From contig NZ_JABXWT010000006.1 of assembly GCF_013377785.1 (NCBI RefSeq), positions 105,191-169,190 on the forward strand: a DNA stretch of 64,000 nucleotides. The letters are read 5' to 3'. Position numbers and translations under genes: made by a program. Under the pieces are notes generated by a model. The model made no database searches. It worked only from the letters and a program-made list of their open reading frames with translations, and was not told where the DNA came from. Below, piece after piece: positions 16,787 through 26,255 of this stretch (the first letter of the stretch is position 1; every line of letters starts with the position of its first letter). Source of the DNA: Ruegeria haliotis (lineage in GTDB: Bacteria > Pseudomonadota > Alphaproteobacteria > Rhodobacterales > Rhodobacteraceae).

Positions 16787-19042
16787 ATGCTGGACCCGGA
16801 TGATCCCCCGGAACTTCAGGTTGCAAAACAGGCAAAGATCATTGACGCGCTTGTGCGTCGGGCCAATCGTCAAAAGGATGTGGGCCCCTCTGCGTTCCGT
16901 GCCTTTCAGTCGGCGATTGAACTACGACAGCGGGTCATGGAACAAAGCCGCGATCTGGAGCGGGCAACAACCGAACTGGAAAGCGCCCGGTACGAGCGGG
17001 AGCAAACACGCAAAAGTCTGGTCAAGGCCCTGTCTTCCATGGAAGAAGGCTTTGCACTTTTTACTGATGGTCAGTTGAACCTGTGCAACGATCTGTTTCA
17101 GGCCATTTTTCCTGATGACGCGGAACTTGTGATGCCCGGGCTTGATCTGGCGCGGTTCTTTACGCTGATCCAGAACAGCAGACAGTTTGTGTCGTCGGAT
17201 CGGGGTGTATCGAACATGCTCGATACGCTTGAACGTAATTGCTATTCGGGGATGGTGTCCAGCGAGGTTATCGAGCTGGTCGGCGATTGCTGGTACAAGC
17301 TGAGCGCCCAGTACACGTCGTCCGAAAATGTCGTCATTTTGCTGACCGATATCACGTCCGTCGTGCGCCGTAATCGCGACGAAAAAGAGACATTGATCGA
17401 CCGGCAGGAGGATTATCTGCAGGCGGTGTTTCAGAATATGAGTTCGGGCCTTTGCACGTTTTCCGCAAAAGCCGAGATCATGATGCACAACGCGCGTTTT
17501 CGCGAAATTCTTGATCTGCCACATCCAATGTTGCACGCGCGTATGCCAGTGCAAGGCCTTCTGGACCTGATGCGCGCGCGTGGGCTGATCAAAGCGGATG
17601 ATGAGTTGAAGGTTGGCAAATGGCAACATGAGCTGAAAAACAGAGGCTGGTTGCGAAAGCGCGTCCGCGACGGTGCGGATCGCGTACTGGACGTGCAGGC
17701 AAACCAGTTGCCGGACGGTGGTTTCCTTGTCGAGCTCAAGGACGTGACGCTTGAGGCACGTGCGACCGAGACACTGGAAAACCGCGTGATGGAACGGACC
17801 GCAGAACTGACCCGCGCCAATGAAAAACTGATCCAAGAGTACGAAGAAAAAGCGCGTGTCGAAGAGGCGTTGCGTGTTGCGAAGGAACGCGCCGAAGCAG
17901 CGGTTTCATCCAAAACCCGTTTTCTCGCCGCAGCCAGTCATGATCTTTTGCAGCCGATCAATGCGGCGAAACTGATGATCTCTACCTTGATAGAGATTAC
18001 GCGTGACACTGAACTGCATGTCATGATGGATCGGCTGGATGGCGCCTTTGGCTCGGCCGAACAGTTGTTGCATTCACTGCTTGATATCTCGCGGCTGGAA
18101 ACGGCCGACCCCGATACTGTTTCCCCGACCAATGTCAGCCTGGCGTCGGTGATCGCGGGCATTCATGGCGATCAAGCGCTGGTTGCCGAGAAAAAGAACG
18201 TACGGCTTGACGTTGTGTCCTGCTCTGGATTTGTCCACTCCGATCCGGTCTATCTTTTGCGGTCCATTCAGAATCTCGTTGTGAACGCTATTCAATACAC
18301 TGATCCCGGCGGCAGGGTGTTGGTGGGCTGCCGTCGGCTCGGTGACAAGGTTGTTGTACAGGTATGGGACACCGGCATCGGCATCGCGCGAAAGGATCAG
18401 GCACGCGTGTTCGAGGAGTTTACCCGCGCGGAAAACGTGCCTTTTGGGTCCGGCATGGGGCTGGGCCTGTCTGTTGTGGACAGGGCGTGTCGTTTGCTGG
18501 GTCACAAACTGTCCCTGCGGTCCAAACCTGGCGTCGGTTCGGTTTTCAGCATCGAAATGGACCGGGTTGAAGCAGATCGTGGTGCGATGGAACCCCTTGA
18601 TCTGTTACCGCATTCAGATGACGTACCGATGGACCACATCGTTCTGGTTATCGAAAACGACAAAGATGTGCTGTTCGGGACGACGCTTTGGCTTGAGCAA
18701 AACGGGGCGAGTGTTCTGCCTGCACACTCAACCAAGGAAGCAATGCAGTTTGTGACCGATATGGGGATGCCACCGGATATTATTCTGGCGGACTATCAGC
18801 TTGATGACGGGGATACCGGGGTCAATGCCATCCGCCAGATACGGGAGATGACTCAAACCCATGTTGCGGCCATTCTGATCACGGCGGATCGCAGCGAAAG
18901 CCTGCGTTCTGCCGGGCTGAGGCACGACATTTCGGTAATGACAAAGCCTGTAAAACTATCCCGCCTAAGGCCCTTGATCGTTTGGAAAGTGCGCCGCGGC
19001 ATGACTGGTCAGAGCATCGACATAGACAAAAGTCGGCGGTGA
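16787..19042 (+). CDS. Hybrid sensor histidine kinase with PAS domains (FlhS-like)
   Basis: 751 residues, with no membrane segment evident, so probably cytosolic. A coiled-coil start (about 40-80) leads to two PAS-like domains (about 80-195 and 205-325), then another coiled coil. The HisKA domain has H385 in A-A-S-H-D-L-L-Q-P, HATPase follows at about 480-595 (N-x-x-x-N-A, D-T-G-I-G, G-M-G-L-G-L), and a receiver domain with D669 ends the protein. The Q-P-I-N-A after the histidine places it in the NahK/FlhS/ErcS group of hybrid kinases. With the upstream regulator it is the likely control system for the methanol genes; the signal could come through the FIST protein. Confidence 0.88.
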   Translation: MLDPDDPPELQVAKQAKIIDALVRRANRQKDVGPSAFRAFQSAIELRQRVMEQSRDLERATTELESARYEREQTRKSLVKALSSMEEGFALFTDGQLNLCNDLFQAIFPDDAELVMPGLDLARFFTLIQNSRQFVSSDRGVSNMLDTLERNCYSGMVSSEVIELVGDCWYKLSAQYTSSENVVILLTDITSVVRRNRDEKETLIDRQEDYLQAVFQNMSSGLCTFSAKAEIMMHNARFREILDLPHPMLHARMPVQGLLDLMRARGLIKADDELKVGKWQHELKNRGWLRKRVRDGADRVLDVQANQLPDGGFLVELKDVTLEARATETLENRVMERTAELTRANEKLIQEYEEKARVEEALRVAKERAEAAVSSKTRFLAAASHDLLQPINAAKLMISTLIEITRDTELHVMMDRLDGAFGSAEQLLHSLLDISRLETADPDTVSPTNVSLASVIAGIHGDQALVAEKKNVRLDVVSCSGFVHSDPVYLLRSIQNLVVNAIQYTDPGGRVLVGCRRLGDKVVVQVWDTGIGIARKDQARVFEEFTRAENVPFGSGMGLGLSVVDRACRLLGHKLSLRSKPGVGSVFSIEMDRVEADRGAMEPLDLLPHSDDVPMDHIVLVIENDKDVLFGTTLWLEQNGASVLPAHSTKEAMQFVTDMGMPPDIILADYQLDDGDTGVNAIRQIREMTQTHVAAILITADRSESLRSAGLRHDISVMTKPVKLSRLRPLIVWKVRRGMTGQSIDIDKSRR

Positions 19043-19089
19043 CACAGTCGAATGAAACCATACTCTCTGCTCAGGGAGGGTGATGGCCG

Positions 19090-19764
19090 ATGAGGACGTT
19101 AGTATTTGGATTGATCACATCTGTCCTGTTTTTCATCCCGGCTTTTGCAGCGCCGGTTGATGGAGAAGAAACCTATGACCTGTTGTTTCGGGGCGATGTT
19201 CTTGACGCAATAGCACGGGAAAAGGAGCTGGTGTATCAGCGCACAGTCACAAATCACCTGAAACCGGAGGCCGCCGCGCGTGACACCGGGGACATCGCGC
19301 TGAGCTTTGCTAACGATGGCAGCGGGATGGCGCATCTTGAGTTTCGTCAGGATGAAAAGCACCGGGCCATGGGCAATTTCCCAGCCAGTGTCGGAAACCC
19401 CATGATCATGGTGTTTTATGAAAGCACGATCCGCGACATGGCGGAATCCGCCGGAGGCAGCCCGTTTTACATTCGCAACCGCGTTAAGGACGCGTTGATC
19501 CAGCCGGCCGAGGTGGAAACGGGTGACGCGGTGGTCAATGGGAAAACTGTTTCCGTAAAGACCATCCGAATGCGCCCATTCGCACAGGACCCGAACCGGG
19601 ACCGTATGCAGGGCTTTGGCGGTCTGATGCTGAGTGTAACGGTGTCGGAAGATGTGCCGGGCTGGTATCTGCGCCTTGTTGCGGAAACTGTTCCTAACGG
19701 TGAAGGTAATTCAATCTATCGGTCGGAAATGCGATTTGAGGGCGTGCAAGAGGGCAAGGAATGA
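19090..19764 (+). CDS. Secreted protein of unknown function, methanol island
   Basis: 224 residues, with a clear signal peptide ending at A-F-A-A-P. No cysteines and no known motif. A GGGAGG site precedes ATG 19090. It overlaps the next small gene by ATGA, so the two are probably made together. It lies downstream of the kinase and upstream of the xox genes. Confidence 0.72.
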   Translation: MRTLVFGLITSVLFFIPAFAAPVDGEETYDLLFRGDVLDAIAREKELVYQRTVTNHLKPEAAARDTGDIALSFANDGSGMAHLEFRQDEKHRAMGNFPASVGNPMIMVFYESTIRDMAESAGGSPFYIRNRVKDALIQPAEVETGDAVVNGKTVSVKTIRMRPFAQDPNRDRMQGFGGLMLSVTVSEDVPGWYLRLVAETVPNGEGNSIYRSEMRFEGVQEGKE

Positions 19765-20174
19765 CAGGCTTACCCCATTTCGGAAAGGACAAAGGCAGAC
19801 TGCATTGCGCCGTGCGCCGTGCCTCAGCGACAAGTGCTATTACCGTGCTGTGTCTGGGACTGGCGGGCGTTGGTCACGCGCACAGCGTTGCGGACCGGTT
19901 GAACGACTATCCGACTGCGACCCGCGCGGATTATGTGTTTGCTTGTATGGTCACCAATGGGCAATCCCGCGAAATGCTGGATCGGTGTAGTTGTTCCATT
20001 GATCTGATTGCTTCGATCCTGCCTTATGAACGATACGAACAGGCGGAAACGGTTCTTTCGATGCGCCGGGTCGGCGGTGAACGCATGGCATTTTTCAAAA
20101 GTGCTGTTCTGGCCGAAAATATGGTGGCCGATCTGCGCAGAGCCCAGGCCGAGGCCGAGGTTGTCTGTTTCTGA
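19761..20174 (+). CDS. Small secreted cysteine-containing protein, unknown function
   Basis: 137 residues coupled to the preceding gene. A basic N-terminus and hydrophobic stretch end at G-H-A-H-S, consistent with export. The mature part has C-M-V-T-N-G-Q, a closely spaced C-S-C and a terminal C-F, giving four cysteines that could form disulfides. I do not recognise the family. It ends convergent with a SoxYZ-like gene, 19 bp away. Confidence 0.68.
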   Translation: MTGLPHFGKDKGRLHCAVRRASATSAITVLCLGLAGVGHAHSVADRLNDYPTATRADYVFACMVTNGQSREMLDRCSCSIDLIASILPYERYEQAETVLSMRRVGGERMAFFKSAVLAENMVADLRRAQAEAEVVCF

Positions 20175-20193
20175 TCCAGTCGGTTACCGATTG

Positions 20194-21006
20194 TCAGCTG
20201 GAAGTCGACTTGGGCAGATCGGTTTGGAACGTGTTACCTTCCGTATCCGTCGCTTTCACTGTCAACGTTGTTGTCCCGTTGTCATTGTACGCAAAGCGGA
20301 AAGCCGGGTTTTCAGAGATCGAGATTCCGCCATCCATGGTGAACAGCAATTCTTCGCCCTGCCACACTTCGAGATGGTCGATGAAATGTGCCGGAATGAA
20401 CAGCTGGGTCACCTGATTGCGCTGAAGGCCTGAGTAGTTGGGGTGCCGGATCATGATCTGTGCCTCACGGCGGGGCGTTGAGACCTGTTCCGTGTCTCCG
20501 AAACTGCGCAATTTCATCTTACCCATCGACGCCAGTGCCGCTTCGGGGTTCTTGCTGGCCGGGGCGGAACATCCGCCGGATGCTTTGACAAAACGGCCAG
20601 TCATATGCAGCCCGTCGGGCGTTTCGGCAATAACCCGCACGTTAGAATACTGGTTCACTCGCACCCGCATCTCGAAATCCAGCTCGCCCATAGCAGGCGA
20701 AAAGGTAAACACACCGGCAATCGGTGCCGGATTTTCATCAATCACAACTGTTGCCGCAGTGATCTGGATATCTGGATCAAGCTGTTTCAGAACAACAGGA
20801 ACAGTCGCGGCGTCATGCGCACGATACGGCGCGTCCAGCGACAAAAGCGTGTCAGCCTCCCCGATTTCTGTATCCCCCACAACGTCATATTGCAGGTCCT
20901 GCCAAGTCTCACTTTCCGTCATCGGGTTGTTGACCGGCTGGTCTGCCCAAACGGGCAGTGACAGCATCAAACAAAGTACGGCGGCAGGTGCAAAAATTCT
21001 GTCCAT
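20194..21006 (-). CDS. Quinoprotein-associated SoxYZ-like fused carrier (copy 1)
   Basis: 270 residues from ATG 21006, behind CCGGAGGAG; the longer open frame upstream is not used. A signal peptide ends at P-V-W-A-D. The N-terminal half is SoxY-like and holds the putative sulfur-carrying cysteine in S-G-G-C-S-A-P (about 161). The C-terminal half is SoxZ-like (R-H-P-N-Y-S-G-L-Q, F-I-P-A-H-F-I). Fusions of this type occur next to PQQ alcohol dehydrogenases. The substrate carried on the cysteine is not known. It is divergent from the metallohydrolase gene. A second copy lies at 30009. Confidence 0.85.
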   Translation of the reverse strand: MDRIFAPAAVLCLMLSLPVWADQPVNNPMTESETWQDLQYDVVGDTEIGEADTLLSLDAPYRAHDAATVPVVLKQLDPDIQITAATVVIDENPAPIAGVFTFSPAMGELDFEMRVRVNQYSNVRVIAETPDGLHMTGRFVKASGGCSAPASKNPEAALASMGKMKLRSFGDTEQVSTPRREAQIMIRHPNYSGLQRNQVTQLFIPAHFIDHLEVWQGEELLFTMDGGISISENPAFRFAYNDNGTTTLTVKATDTEGNTFQTDLPKSTSS

Positions 21007-21129
21007 GTTGTCTCCTCCGGCAACCGGCTTTGTGGAACATGCCACAAAACCCCAATAAAATATACGCCGACCAAAGGCTGTGTGGCGTTCACAAACGAGT
21101 GTGCGACAGTCCGGATCGGAGGATATGGC

Positions 21130-22164
21130 ATGTTTGAAGCCGTCATCATGATGTGTCTTGAGGTTGCCGAAGGACCGTGTCGCAAGCAGCTTTTGCCGGG
21201 GTACGAAGCTGAGACCCACGCGCTGTGCGAGCAGCAGCTTGGAGCAAACCCCCCGGTGGTCGAGCGTGAACGCGCAAAAGGTCCGGCATATTGTCAACCT
21301 GTTGGTTCGGTTCTGGATTTTCAGCAAGCAGCGCCGGGTGTTTTTATTCATCGTGGGCGCGTTGCAGAGCCGGATAAGACCAATCTGGGAGATGTCTCGA
21401 ACATCGGATTTGTCATTGGCGATGACAGTGTGGCGGTGATCGACACTGGCTCAGCGCCGTGGATGGGTGAGGCCATCTGGCGGGCCATTCGCGCAAGGAC
21501 AGAAAAACCCGTCAGCCATGTGATTTTGACCCATATACACCCCGATCACGTATTGGGAACGACACCGCTGAGGCAGGCAGGTGCACAGGTGGTAGCCCAT
21601 AGCGGGCTGGAACGGGCGCTGCTTGACCGGCAAGGCAACTACATCGAAAGCCTGAGCACCCTGATCGGGCTGGATGCGGTCGTCGGCGTTGGACCAATAC
21701 CGGTCGACCACCCGGTTGAAGCGGCGGATGAGATCGATCTGGGAAACCGCCTGCTCACCTTGCGTGCGTGGCCCACGGCGCATACCGGGACTGACCTGAC
21801 AATCCTGGATCAGACATCAGGGATCCTCTTCACCGGTGATCTGGTTTTTCATCAGCACACACCGGCACTGGATGGCCGGCTACTGGGTTGGCAAGAGGTA
21901 CTGACCGAGATGTCCGGGATGGATGTAACCCAGATCGTTCCCGGTCACGGCGGACCGGTATTGAGCTGGCCTGATGGAGCGGCGGACATGCTGCGCTATC
22001 TCGACGTACTTGAAACGGACACGAGGGCCGCAGTGGAAAGCGGGCAGCGGCTGGGTGACGCAGTGGAAACCATCGCGCAAAGCGAGGCGGATCATTGGGA
22101 TCTGTTCGAAGCATACAACCCGCGCAACGCAACCGTCGCATTCACCGAGCTGGAATGGGAGTAG
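21130..22164 (+). CDS. MBL-fold zinc hydrolase (quinoprotein relay system metallohydrolase)
   Basis: 344 residues from ATG 21130 with GGAGGA just upstream. The metallo-beta-lactamase fold is shown by T-H-I-H-P-D-H (zinc-binding H-x-H-x-D-H), a later H-T-G-T-D, F-T-G-D and V-P-G-H-G-G. The N-terminus carries two cysteines in the first 50 residues (E-G-P-C-R and A-L-C-E), typical of the SoxH-related proteins beside PQQ dehydrogenases. It is divergent from the SoxYZ-like carrier, suggesting it hydrolyses a thioester or persulfide on that carrier; that is inference from SoxH. Confidence 0.85.
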   Translation: MFEAVIMMCLEVAEGPCRKQLLPGYEAETHALCEQQLGANPPVVERERAKGPAYCQPVGSVLDFQQAAPGVFIHRGRVAEPDKTNLGDVSNIGFVIGDDSVAVIDTGSAPWMGEAIWRAIRARTEKPVSHVILTHIHPDHVLGTTPLRQAGAQVVAHSGLERALLDRQGNYIESLSTLIGLDAVVGVGPIPVDHPVEAADEIDLGNRLLTLRAWPTAHTGTDLTILDQTSGILFTGDLVFHQHTPALDGRLLGWQEVLTEMSGMDVTQIVPGHGGPVLSWPDGAADMLRYLDVLETDTRAAVESGQRLGDAVETIAQSEADHWDLFEAYNPRNATVAFTELEWE

Positions 22165-22168
22165 CCTG

Positions 22169-22960
22169 TCAGCGAAGGGCGCGATCCAGATTCTTGGCGG
22201 CGTCCAGATTGGTTTCGTTCATGCCTTGCACATTCGTCAACCGCGTGGCGGTCAGATCGGCATCCGTGAAATCCGCTCCGGAAATTGTGGCGCCGGACAG
22301 ATCTGCGCCGCCCAGTGTGGCCATCGACATGTCGGCGTTGGTAAAGTTTGCGCCGGGCAGTTTTGCGAATTCCAGATCTGCGCGTGACATGCGGGCCCCC
22401 GTGAAATCGACATCGGTTCCGTGTGCCGATGTCAGAACACCACGCATTAGCCCCATGGATTGGTTGCGCATATCGGCCGAAAAATCAGCCCCTTTGAACA
22501 CCGCCCGGGACAGGTCGGCCCTGGTGAAATCGGCGGCGGTTCTGGCATTAGTGAAATTGGCGTCGCTCAGATCAGCCTTACCCAACTGCGTCTGGAAAAG
22601 CTCTGCCCCGATCAGGGAAGCACCTGACAGGTTGGCCCCGATCATCCAGGCCTGGCTCAGAATCGCACCGTCCAATTTGGAGCCGGAAAGGTTCGTCCCG
22701 TTCAGCGACGACGCACGTAGGACTGAATTGCTGAAATCCAACCCGGACAGGTCCAGATTATTCAGCCAAACTCGCGTGAAATCTGCAGGGTTTTCCGCAG
22801 TTGCAGCATCCAGCCTTGCGACAACCTCGGCCCGGGTCAATTGGGCCTGAGTCATTTTGGGCAAGGCCATGTCCACGCCGCTCAACGCGGTCTGGGACAG
22901 GGCCCAAGCAGGCATGACAGCCATGGACAGAGCTTGAAGTGCAATCAGTAAGGGTTTCAT
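22169..22960 (-). CDS. Secreted pentapeptide-repeat protein
   Basis: 263 residues from ATG 22960, behind AAGGGG. A signal peptide ends near A-W-A-L-S. From about residue 70 to the end there are some 30 A(D/N)LXX-type pentapeptides (N-L-S-G-A, D-L-S-D-A, A-N-F-T-N), predicting a right-handed quadrilateral beta-helix. Interruptions occur around 155-165. Periplasmic placement within a methanol island is uncommon, and no ligand is known. It is 4 bp from the end of the convergent metallohydrolase gene and follows the coiled-coil gene by 29 bp, likely in one transcript. Confidence 0.83.
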   Translation of the reverse strand: MKPLLIALQALSMAVMPAWALSQTALSGVDMALPKMTQAQLTRAEVVARLDAATAENPADFTRVWLNNLDLSGLDFSNSVLRASSLNGTNLSGSKLDGAILSQAWMIGANLSGASLIGAELFQTQLGKADLSDANFTNARTAADFTRADLSRAVFKGADFSADMRNQSMGLMRGVLTSAHGTDVDFTGARMSRADLEFAKLPGANFTNADMSMATLGGADLSGATISGADFTDADLTATRLTNVQGMNETNLDAAKNLDRALR

Positions 22961-22989
22961 AACAGCCCCTTCGGTTTTGGCCTGAAGGA

Positions 22990-23613
22990 TCAGCCCTGAT
23001 CCGACGCAAGTTGCTGCAACATTTGCGAAATAGCGAACAAGCGGCGTTCGATGATTTGCGGTGTCTCGCACAGGTAGGTGATCGAGCGCTGGCGGTCGGA
23101 ATAGATCAACTGATCCCAATCCAACTGCTCTTCCAGCGCATCGACCTTGTCGTAGTCTGGTTGCTCGGTGGTCAACGCCTGATCCATTTCGGCCCGGGCC
23201 AGATCGATTTTTTCGGCCAGATCGATCTGCTTTAGTGAGAATTCTCCGATCCCGCTGAGGATACGCTTACGTCGTTTTGCCAGCGTATCGAATGTGCGCT
23301 GAAACACCAGACCGAGCACTGCGGGATCACCACCATGGCGCGTCGCGAAGGCGGCAAGCTGGGGTTGCAATTCGTCCAGCTCGATCCGACGCAAGGCCAG
23401 CAAACCCGCAATCTCGTTGATCTCGGACTGAAGGGTGGGGGTCTCGGCGACTGGAGTGTCGTCTATCTGGTGTGGCCACATAAGACCCAGGGACAGATCT
23501 TCGACCTTGCGTTGCACGCAGGGCCATGTGGGATCGGAAAAATCCGCAGCGTAGCTGGGCACACTCGCGCTGAACCAAGCCAGCGCCATGACAATATGCT
23601 TCGCGGTCGACAT
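22990..23613 (-). CDS. Secreted helical protein of unknown function
   Basis: 207 residues with a signal peptide ending at S-Y-A-A-D. The mature part is almost all helical, with heptad-like runs at about 65-180 and two cysteines (W-P-C-V-Q and Y-L-C-E-T) near the two ends that may pair. No known domain. It is transcribed ahead of the pentapeptide-repeat gene and divergent from the formaldehyde dehydrogenase gene. Confidence 0.7.
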   Translation of the reverse strand: MSTAKHIVMALAWFSASVPSYAADFSDPTWPCVQRKVEDLSLGLMWPHQIDDTPVAETPTLQSEINEIAGLLALRRIELDELQPQLAAFATRHGGDPAVLGLVFQRTFDTLAKRRKRILSGIGEFSLKQIDLAEKIDLARAEMDQALTTEQPDYDKVDALEEQLDWDQLIYSDRQRSITYLCETPQIIERRLFAISQMLQQLASDQG

Positions 23614-23765
23614 CGCAGGTCTCCTCTACGGTGACAGTATGCACGAAGCCCGCGCGAACCCGATACACACCATTGTCTTAATTGTTTGAACAAGGTTCCG
23701 GCCCGCATACTCGGTTCAAATTCCCGGATTCTGTTTAAGACCGGGGCATGGGAGGACAGCAAAAC

Positions 23766-24878
23766 ATGAGAACACGCGCGGCAGTTGCTGTGGCGGCAGG
23801 TCAGCCTCTGGAAATCATGGAGGTTGAACTGGAAGGCCCGAAGGCAGGAGAGGTCCTGATTGAGGTCAAAGCGACCGGGCTTTGTCATACAGACGAGTTC
23901 ACCCGATCCGGAGATGACCCCGAAGGCATTTTTCCGGCCATCCTGGGCCATGAAGGCGCAGGCATTGTTCTTGAGGTTGGGGACGGTGTCACCAGCTTGG
24001 AGGTCGGTGATCACGTTATTCCGCTGTATACCCCCGAATGTCGGGAATGCGAATATTGTCTGAACCCCAAGACAAACCTGTGTCAAAAAGTTAGGGCTAC
24101 GCAGGGCGCGGGCCTGCTGCCGGATGGAACCACCCGGTTCAGCATGTTGGACGGTACGCCGATCCACCATTACATGGGCTGCTCGACCTTCGCCAATCAC
24201 ACCGTGGTGCCCGAGATTGCGTTGGCCAAGGTGCGCAAGGACGCGCCGTTTGACAAAATCTGCTACATCGGGTGTGGCGTCACAACCGGCATCGGTGCGG
24301 TGATCAACACAGCCAAAGTTGAGATCGGTTCGCGCTGCGTGATCTTTGGGCTTGGCGGGATTGGCCTGAACGTCATTCAAGGCTGTCGGATGGCAGGCTG
24401 CGATCAGGTTGTTGGTGTCGATCTGAATGATGGAAAAGCGGAGATGGCAACACGTTTCGGCATGACCGATTTCGTGAATCCATCGCATGTGGATGGAGAT
24501 CTGGTTGCTCATCTGGTGGAACTGACGGGTGGCGGCGCGGACTATACGTTTGACGCGACAGGAAATGTCGGAGTGATGCGCACAGCGCTGGAATGCGCCC
24601 ATAAAGGGTGGGGTGAAAGCATCATCATCGGGGTTGCACCGGCAGGTGCCGAAATCTCGACCCGCCCATTCCAGCTGGTCACCGGGCGGTCGTGGCGCGG
24701 AACCGCCTTTGGCGGTGCGAAGGGCCGGACCGATGTGCCGAAAATCGTGGATTGGTACATGGACGGCAAGATCGAGATCGATCCGATGATCACCCACAAG
24801 CTGCATCTTGATGAGATCAACCACGGGTTCGATCTGATGCATCAAGGTAAATCGATCCGCGCGGTCGTGGAGTACTGA
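23766..24878 (+). CDS. frmA: S-(hydroxymethyl)glutathione dehydrogenase / class III alcohol dehydrogenase
   Basis: 370 residues, the usual size. ATG 23766 follows GGAGGA; an in-frame codon at 23748 is less likely. Catalytic-zinc cysteine is in G-L-C-H-T-D-E, followed by G-H-E-G-A-G. The structural zinc site is C-R-E-C-E-Y-C with a fourth Cys in K-T-N-L-C. The NAD-binding motif is G-L-G-G-I-G-L. It oxidises the formaldehyde-glutathione adduct to S-formylglutathione in the cytoplasm. One base separates it from the hydrolase gene, so both steps of formaldehyde removal are co-expressed. Confidence 0.95.
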   Translation: MRTRAAVAVAAGQPLEIMEVELEGPKAGEVLIEVKATGLCHTDEFTRSGDDPEGIFPAILGHEGAGIVLEVGDGVTSLEVGDHVIPLYTPECRECEYCLNPKTNLCQKVRATQGAGLLPDGTTRFSMLDGTPIHHYMGCSTFANHTVVPEIALAKVRKDAPFDKICYIGCGVTTGIGAVINTAKVEIGSRCVIFGLGGIGLNVIQGCRMAGCDQVVGVDLNDGKAEMATRFGMTDFVNPSHVDGDLVAHLVELTGGGADYTFDATGNVGVMRTALECAHKGWGESIIIGVAPAGAEISTRPFQLVTGRSWRGTAFGGAKGRTDVPKIVDWYMDGKIEIDPMITHKLHLDEINHGFDLMHQGKSIRAVVEY

Positions 24879-24879
24879 C

Positions 24880-25710
24880 ATGGATTTGCAGGTCGTCTCA
24901 CAAAATCGGAGTTTCGGGGGGGAACAGACAGTCTATTCCCACCAGTCGGAAACCTGTGGTTGCGAGATGACCTTTGCGGTCTATCTGCCACCGCAAGCGC
25001 ACAATGGCCCCGTTCCGGTATTGTGGTATTTGTCCGGTCTGACCTGCACCCACGAAAACGCCATGACCAAAGGTGGGTTTCAGGAAGCAGCGGCGGATTT
25101 TGGAGTGGCGGTGATCTTCCCGGACACGTCACCACGCGGCACGGATGTCGCCGATGACGATGCCTATGATCTTGGGCAGGGTGCCGGGTTTTATGTCAAT
25201 GCAACACGCGACCCGTGGCGGGCTCATTTCCGGATGTACGACTATATCGTCAATGAGCTGCGCGATATCGCCCTGAAGAACATGCCTGTCCAAGATTGCC
25301 ACGGCATTACCGGTCATTCAATGGGTGGGCACGGGGCCCTGACCATCGCCATCCGGAATGCGGATATGTTCGGATCCCTGTCGGCATTTGCCCCGATCGC
25401 ACATCCCACGCAATCAGATTGGGGACGCAAACAACTCAGCAGTTATCTTGGCGATGATGAAAGCTCATGGGCCGAGCATGACTCGACGCTGTTGTTGGAA
25501 GAATACGGGTGGAAGGGCGATCTGCTGATCGATCAGGGTGCGAACGACCAGTTCCTTGATCTGCTTAAACCCGAAGCGTTGGCCAACATGATGGCCAAGC
25601 GTCGCCAACCCGGACAGATCAGAATTCAACAGGGGTATGATCACTCGTACTTCTTCGTGAACAGCTTTGCGCGAGATCACGTCGCATGGCACGCCGAGCG
25701 TCTCAGCTAA
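24880..25710 (+). CDS. fghA: S-formylglutathione hydrolase
   Basis: 276 residues of the esterase-D family. The nucleophile elbow is G-H-S-M-G-G-H, with the Asp and His of the triad expected in Q-G-A-N-D-Q-F and G-Y-D-H-S-Y. The oxyanion segment is LSGLTC. It releases formate and glutathione, completing formaldehyde oxidation. It directly follows the dehydrogenase and is followed by a cytochrome gene after 19 bp. Confidence 0.95.
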   Translation: MDLQVVSQNRSFGGEQTVYSHQSETCGCEMTFAVYLPPQAHNGPVPVLWYLSGLTCTHENAMTKGGFQEAAADFGVAVIFPDTSPRGTDVADDDAYDLGQGAGFYVNATRDPWRAHFRMYDYIVNELRDIALKNMPVQDCHGITGHSMGGHGALTIAIRNADMFGSLSAFAPIAHPTQSDWGRKQLSSYLGDDESSWAEHDSTLLLEEYGWKGDLLIDQGANDQFLDLLKPEALANMMAKRRQPGQIRIQQGYDHSYFFVNSFARDHVAWHAERLS

Positions 25711-25729
25711 CCAAAACAGCAAGGAATGA

Positions 25730-26125
25730 TTGATAGTGTTCAGAACCGTAATATCAGCAGCATGCTTCATGTTGGCACCGATAACAGTTGCCGCCGAAGG
25801 GGATGCTGAGGCGGGCGAAAAAGTGTTTCGCAAATGCAAAGCCTGCCATGCGGTGGGGGAAGGTGCCGAAAACAAAGTCGGGCCGATGCTGAACGGAATT
25901 GTCGGCCGTCAGGCCGCAAGCATCGAAGGATTTGGTTACTCGCCGGTGCTGATCGGCCTGTCCGAAGATGGGTTGGTCTGGACGCCCGAGGAACTGGACG
26001 TGTTTCTGACCAAACCTCGGGACTACGCAAAAGGCATCAAGATGACTTTTGCTGGCCTGCGTAAGGAAGAGGATCGGGTCAACATAATCGCTTACCTTGC
26101 GACCTTTGAAGACCAAGGGTCGTAA
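25730..26125 (+). CDS. Periplasmic class I cytochrome c (c550/cycI-like)
   Basis: About 131 residues. TTG 25730, 4 nt after AAGGA, is the likely start; GTG 25736 is an alternative. A signal peptide ends at V-A-A-E. One haem site, C-K-A-C-H, lies near the N-terminus and the sixth ligand methionine is probably in I-K-M-T-F-A-G. It resembles small soluble c-type cytochromes that pass electrons from quinoprotein dehydrogenases toward the oxidase. It lies just upstream of xoxF but is separated from it by a hairpin. Confidence 0.88.
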   Translation: MIVFRTVISAACFMLAPITVAAEGDAEAGEKVFRKCKACHAVGEGAENKVGPMLNGIVGRQAASIEGFGYSPVLIGLSEDGLVWTPEELDVFLTKPRDYAKGIKMTFAGLRKEEDRVNIIAYLATFEDQGS

Positions 26126-26135
26126 GAGACGAATG

Positions 26136-26178
26136 GTTCGCCCATTGCTCGGTCAGAGGAGAGGCTGATTGGGCGAAC
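26136..26178 (+). terminator. Hairpin between cytochrome c gene and xoxF
   Basis: Inverted repeat GTTCGCCCA (26136-26144) and TGGGCGAAC (26170-26178) with a 25-nt loop. The long loop and absence of a T tract make it a weaker terminator candidate. The remaining 26179-26255 must hold the xoxF promoter region and the AGGGAGGAG ribosome site. Confidence 0.45.
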
Positions 26179-26255
26179 AACAAAAGACACCGCAATCCGA
26201 CCTGGGTGAGGTGTTTCAATGCGGCGACAACGCTGCACAATAGGGAGGAGATTGA

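Noticed and set aside
23463..24881. 472-codon minus-strand frame
   Set aside because: Antisense to the class III alcohol dehydrogenase; the product is rich in His, Arg and Gln and matches nothing.
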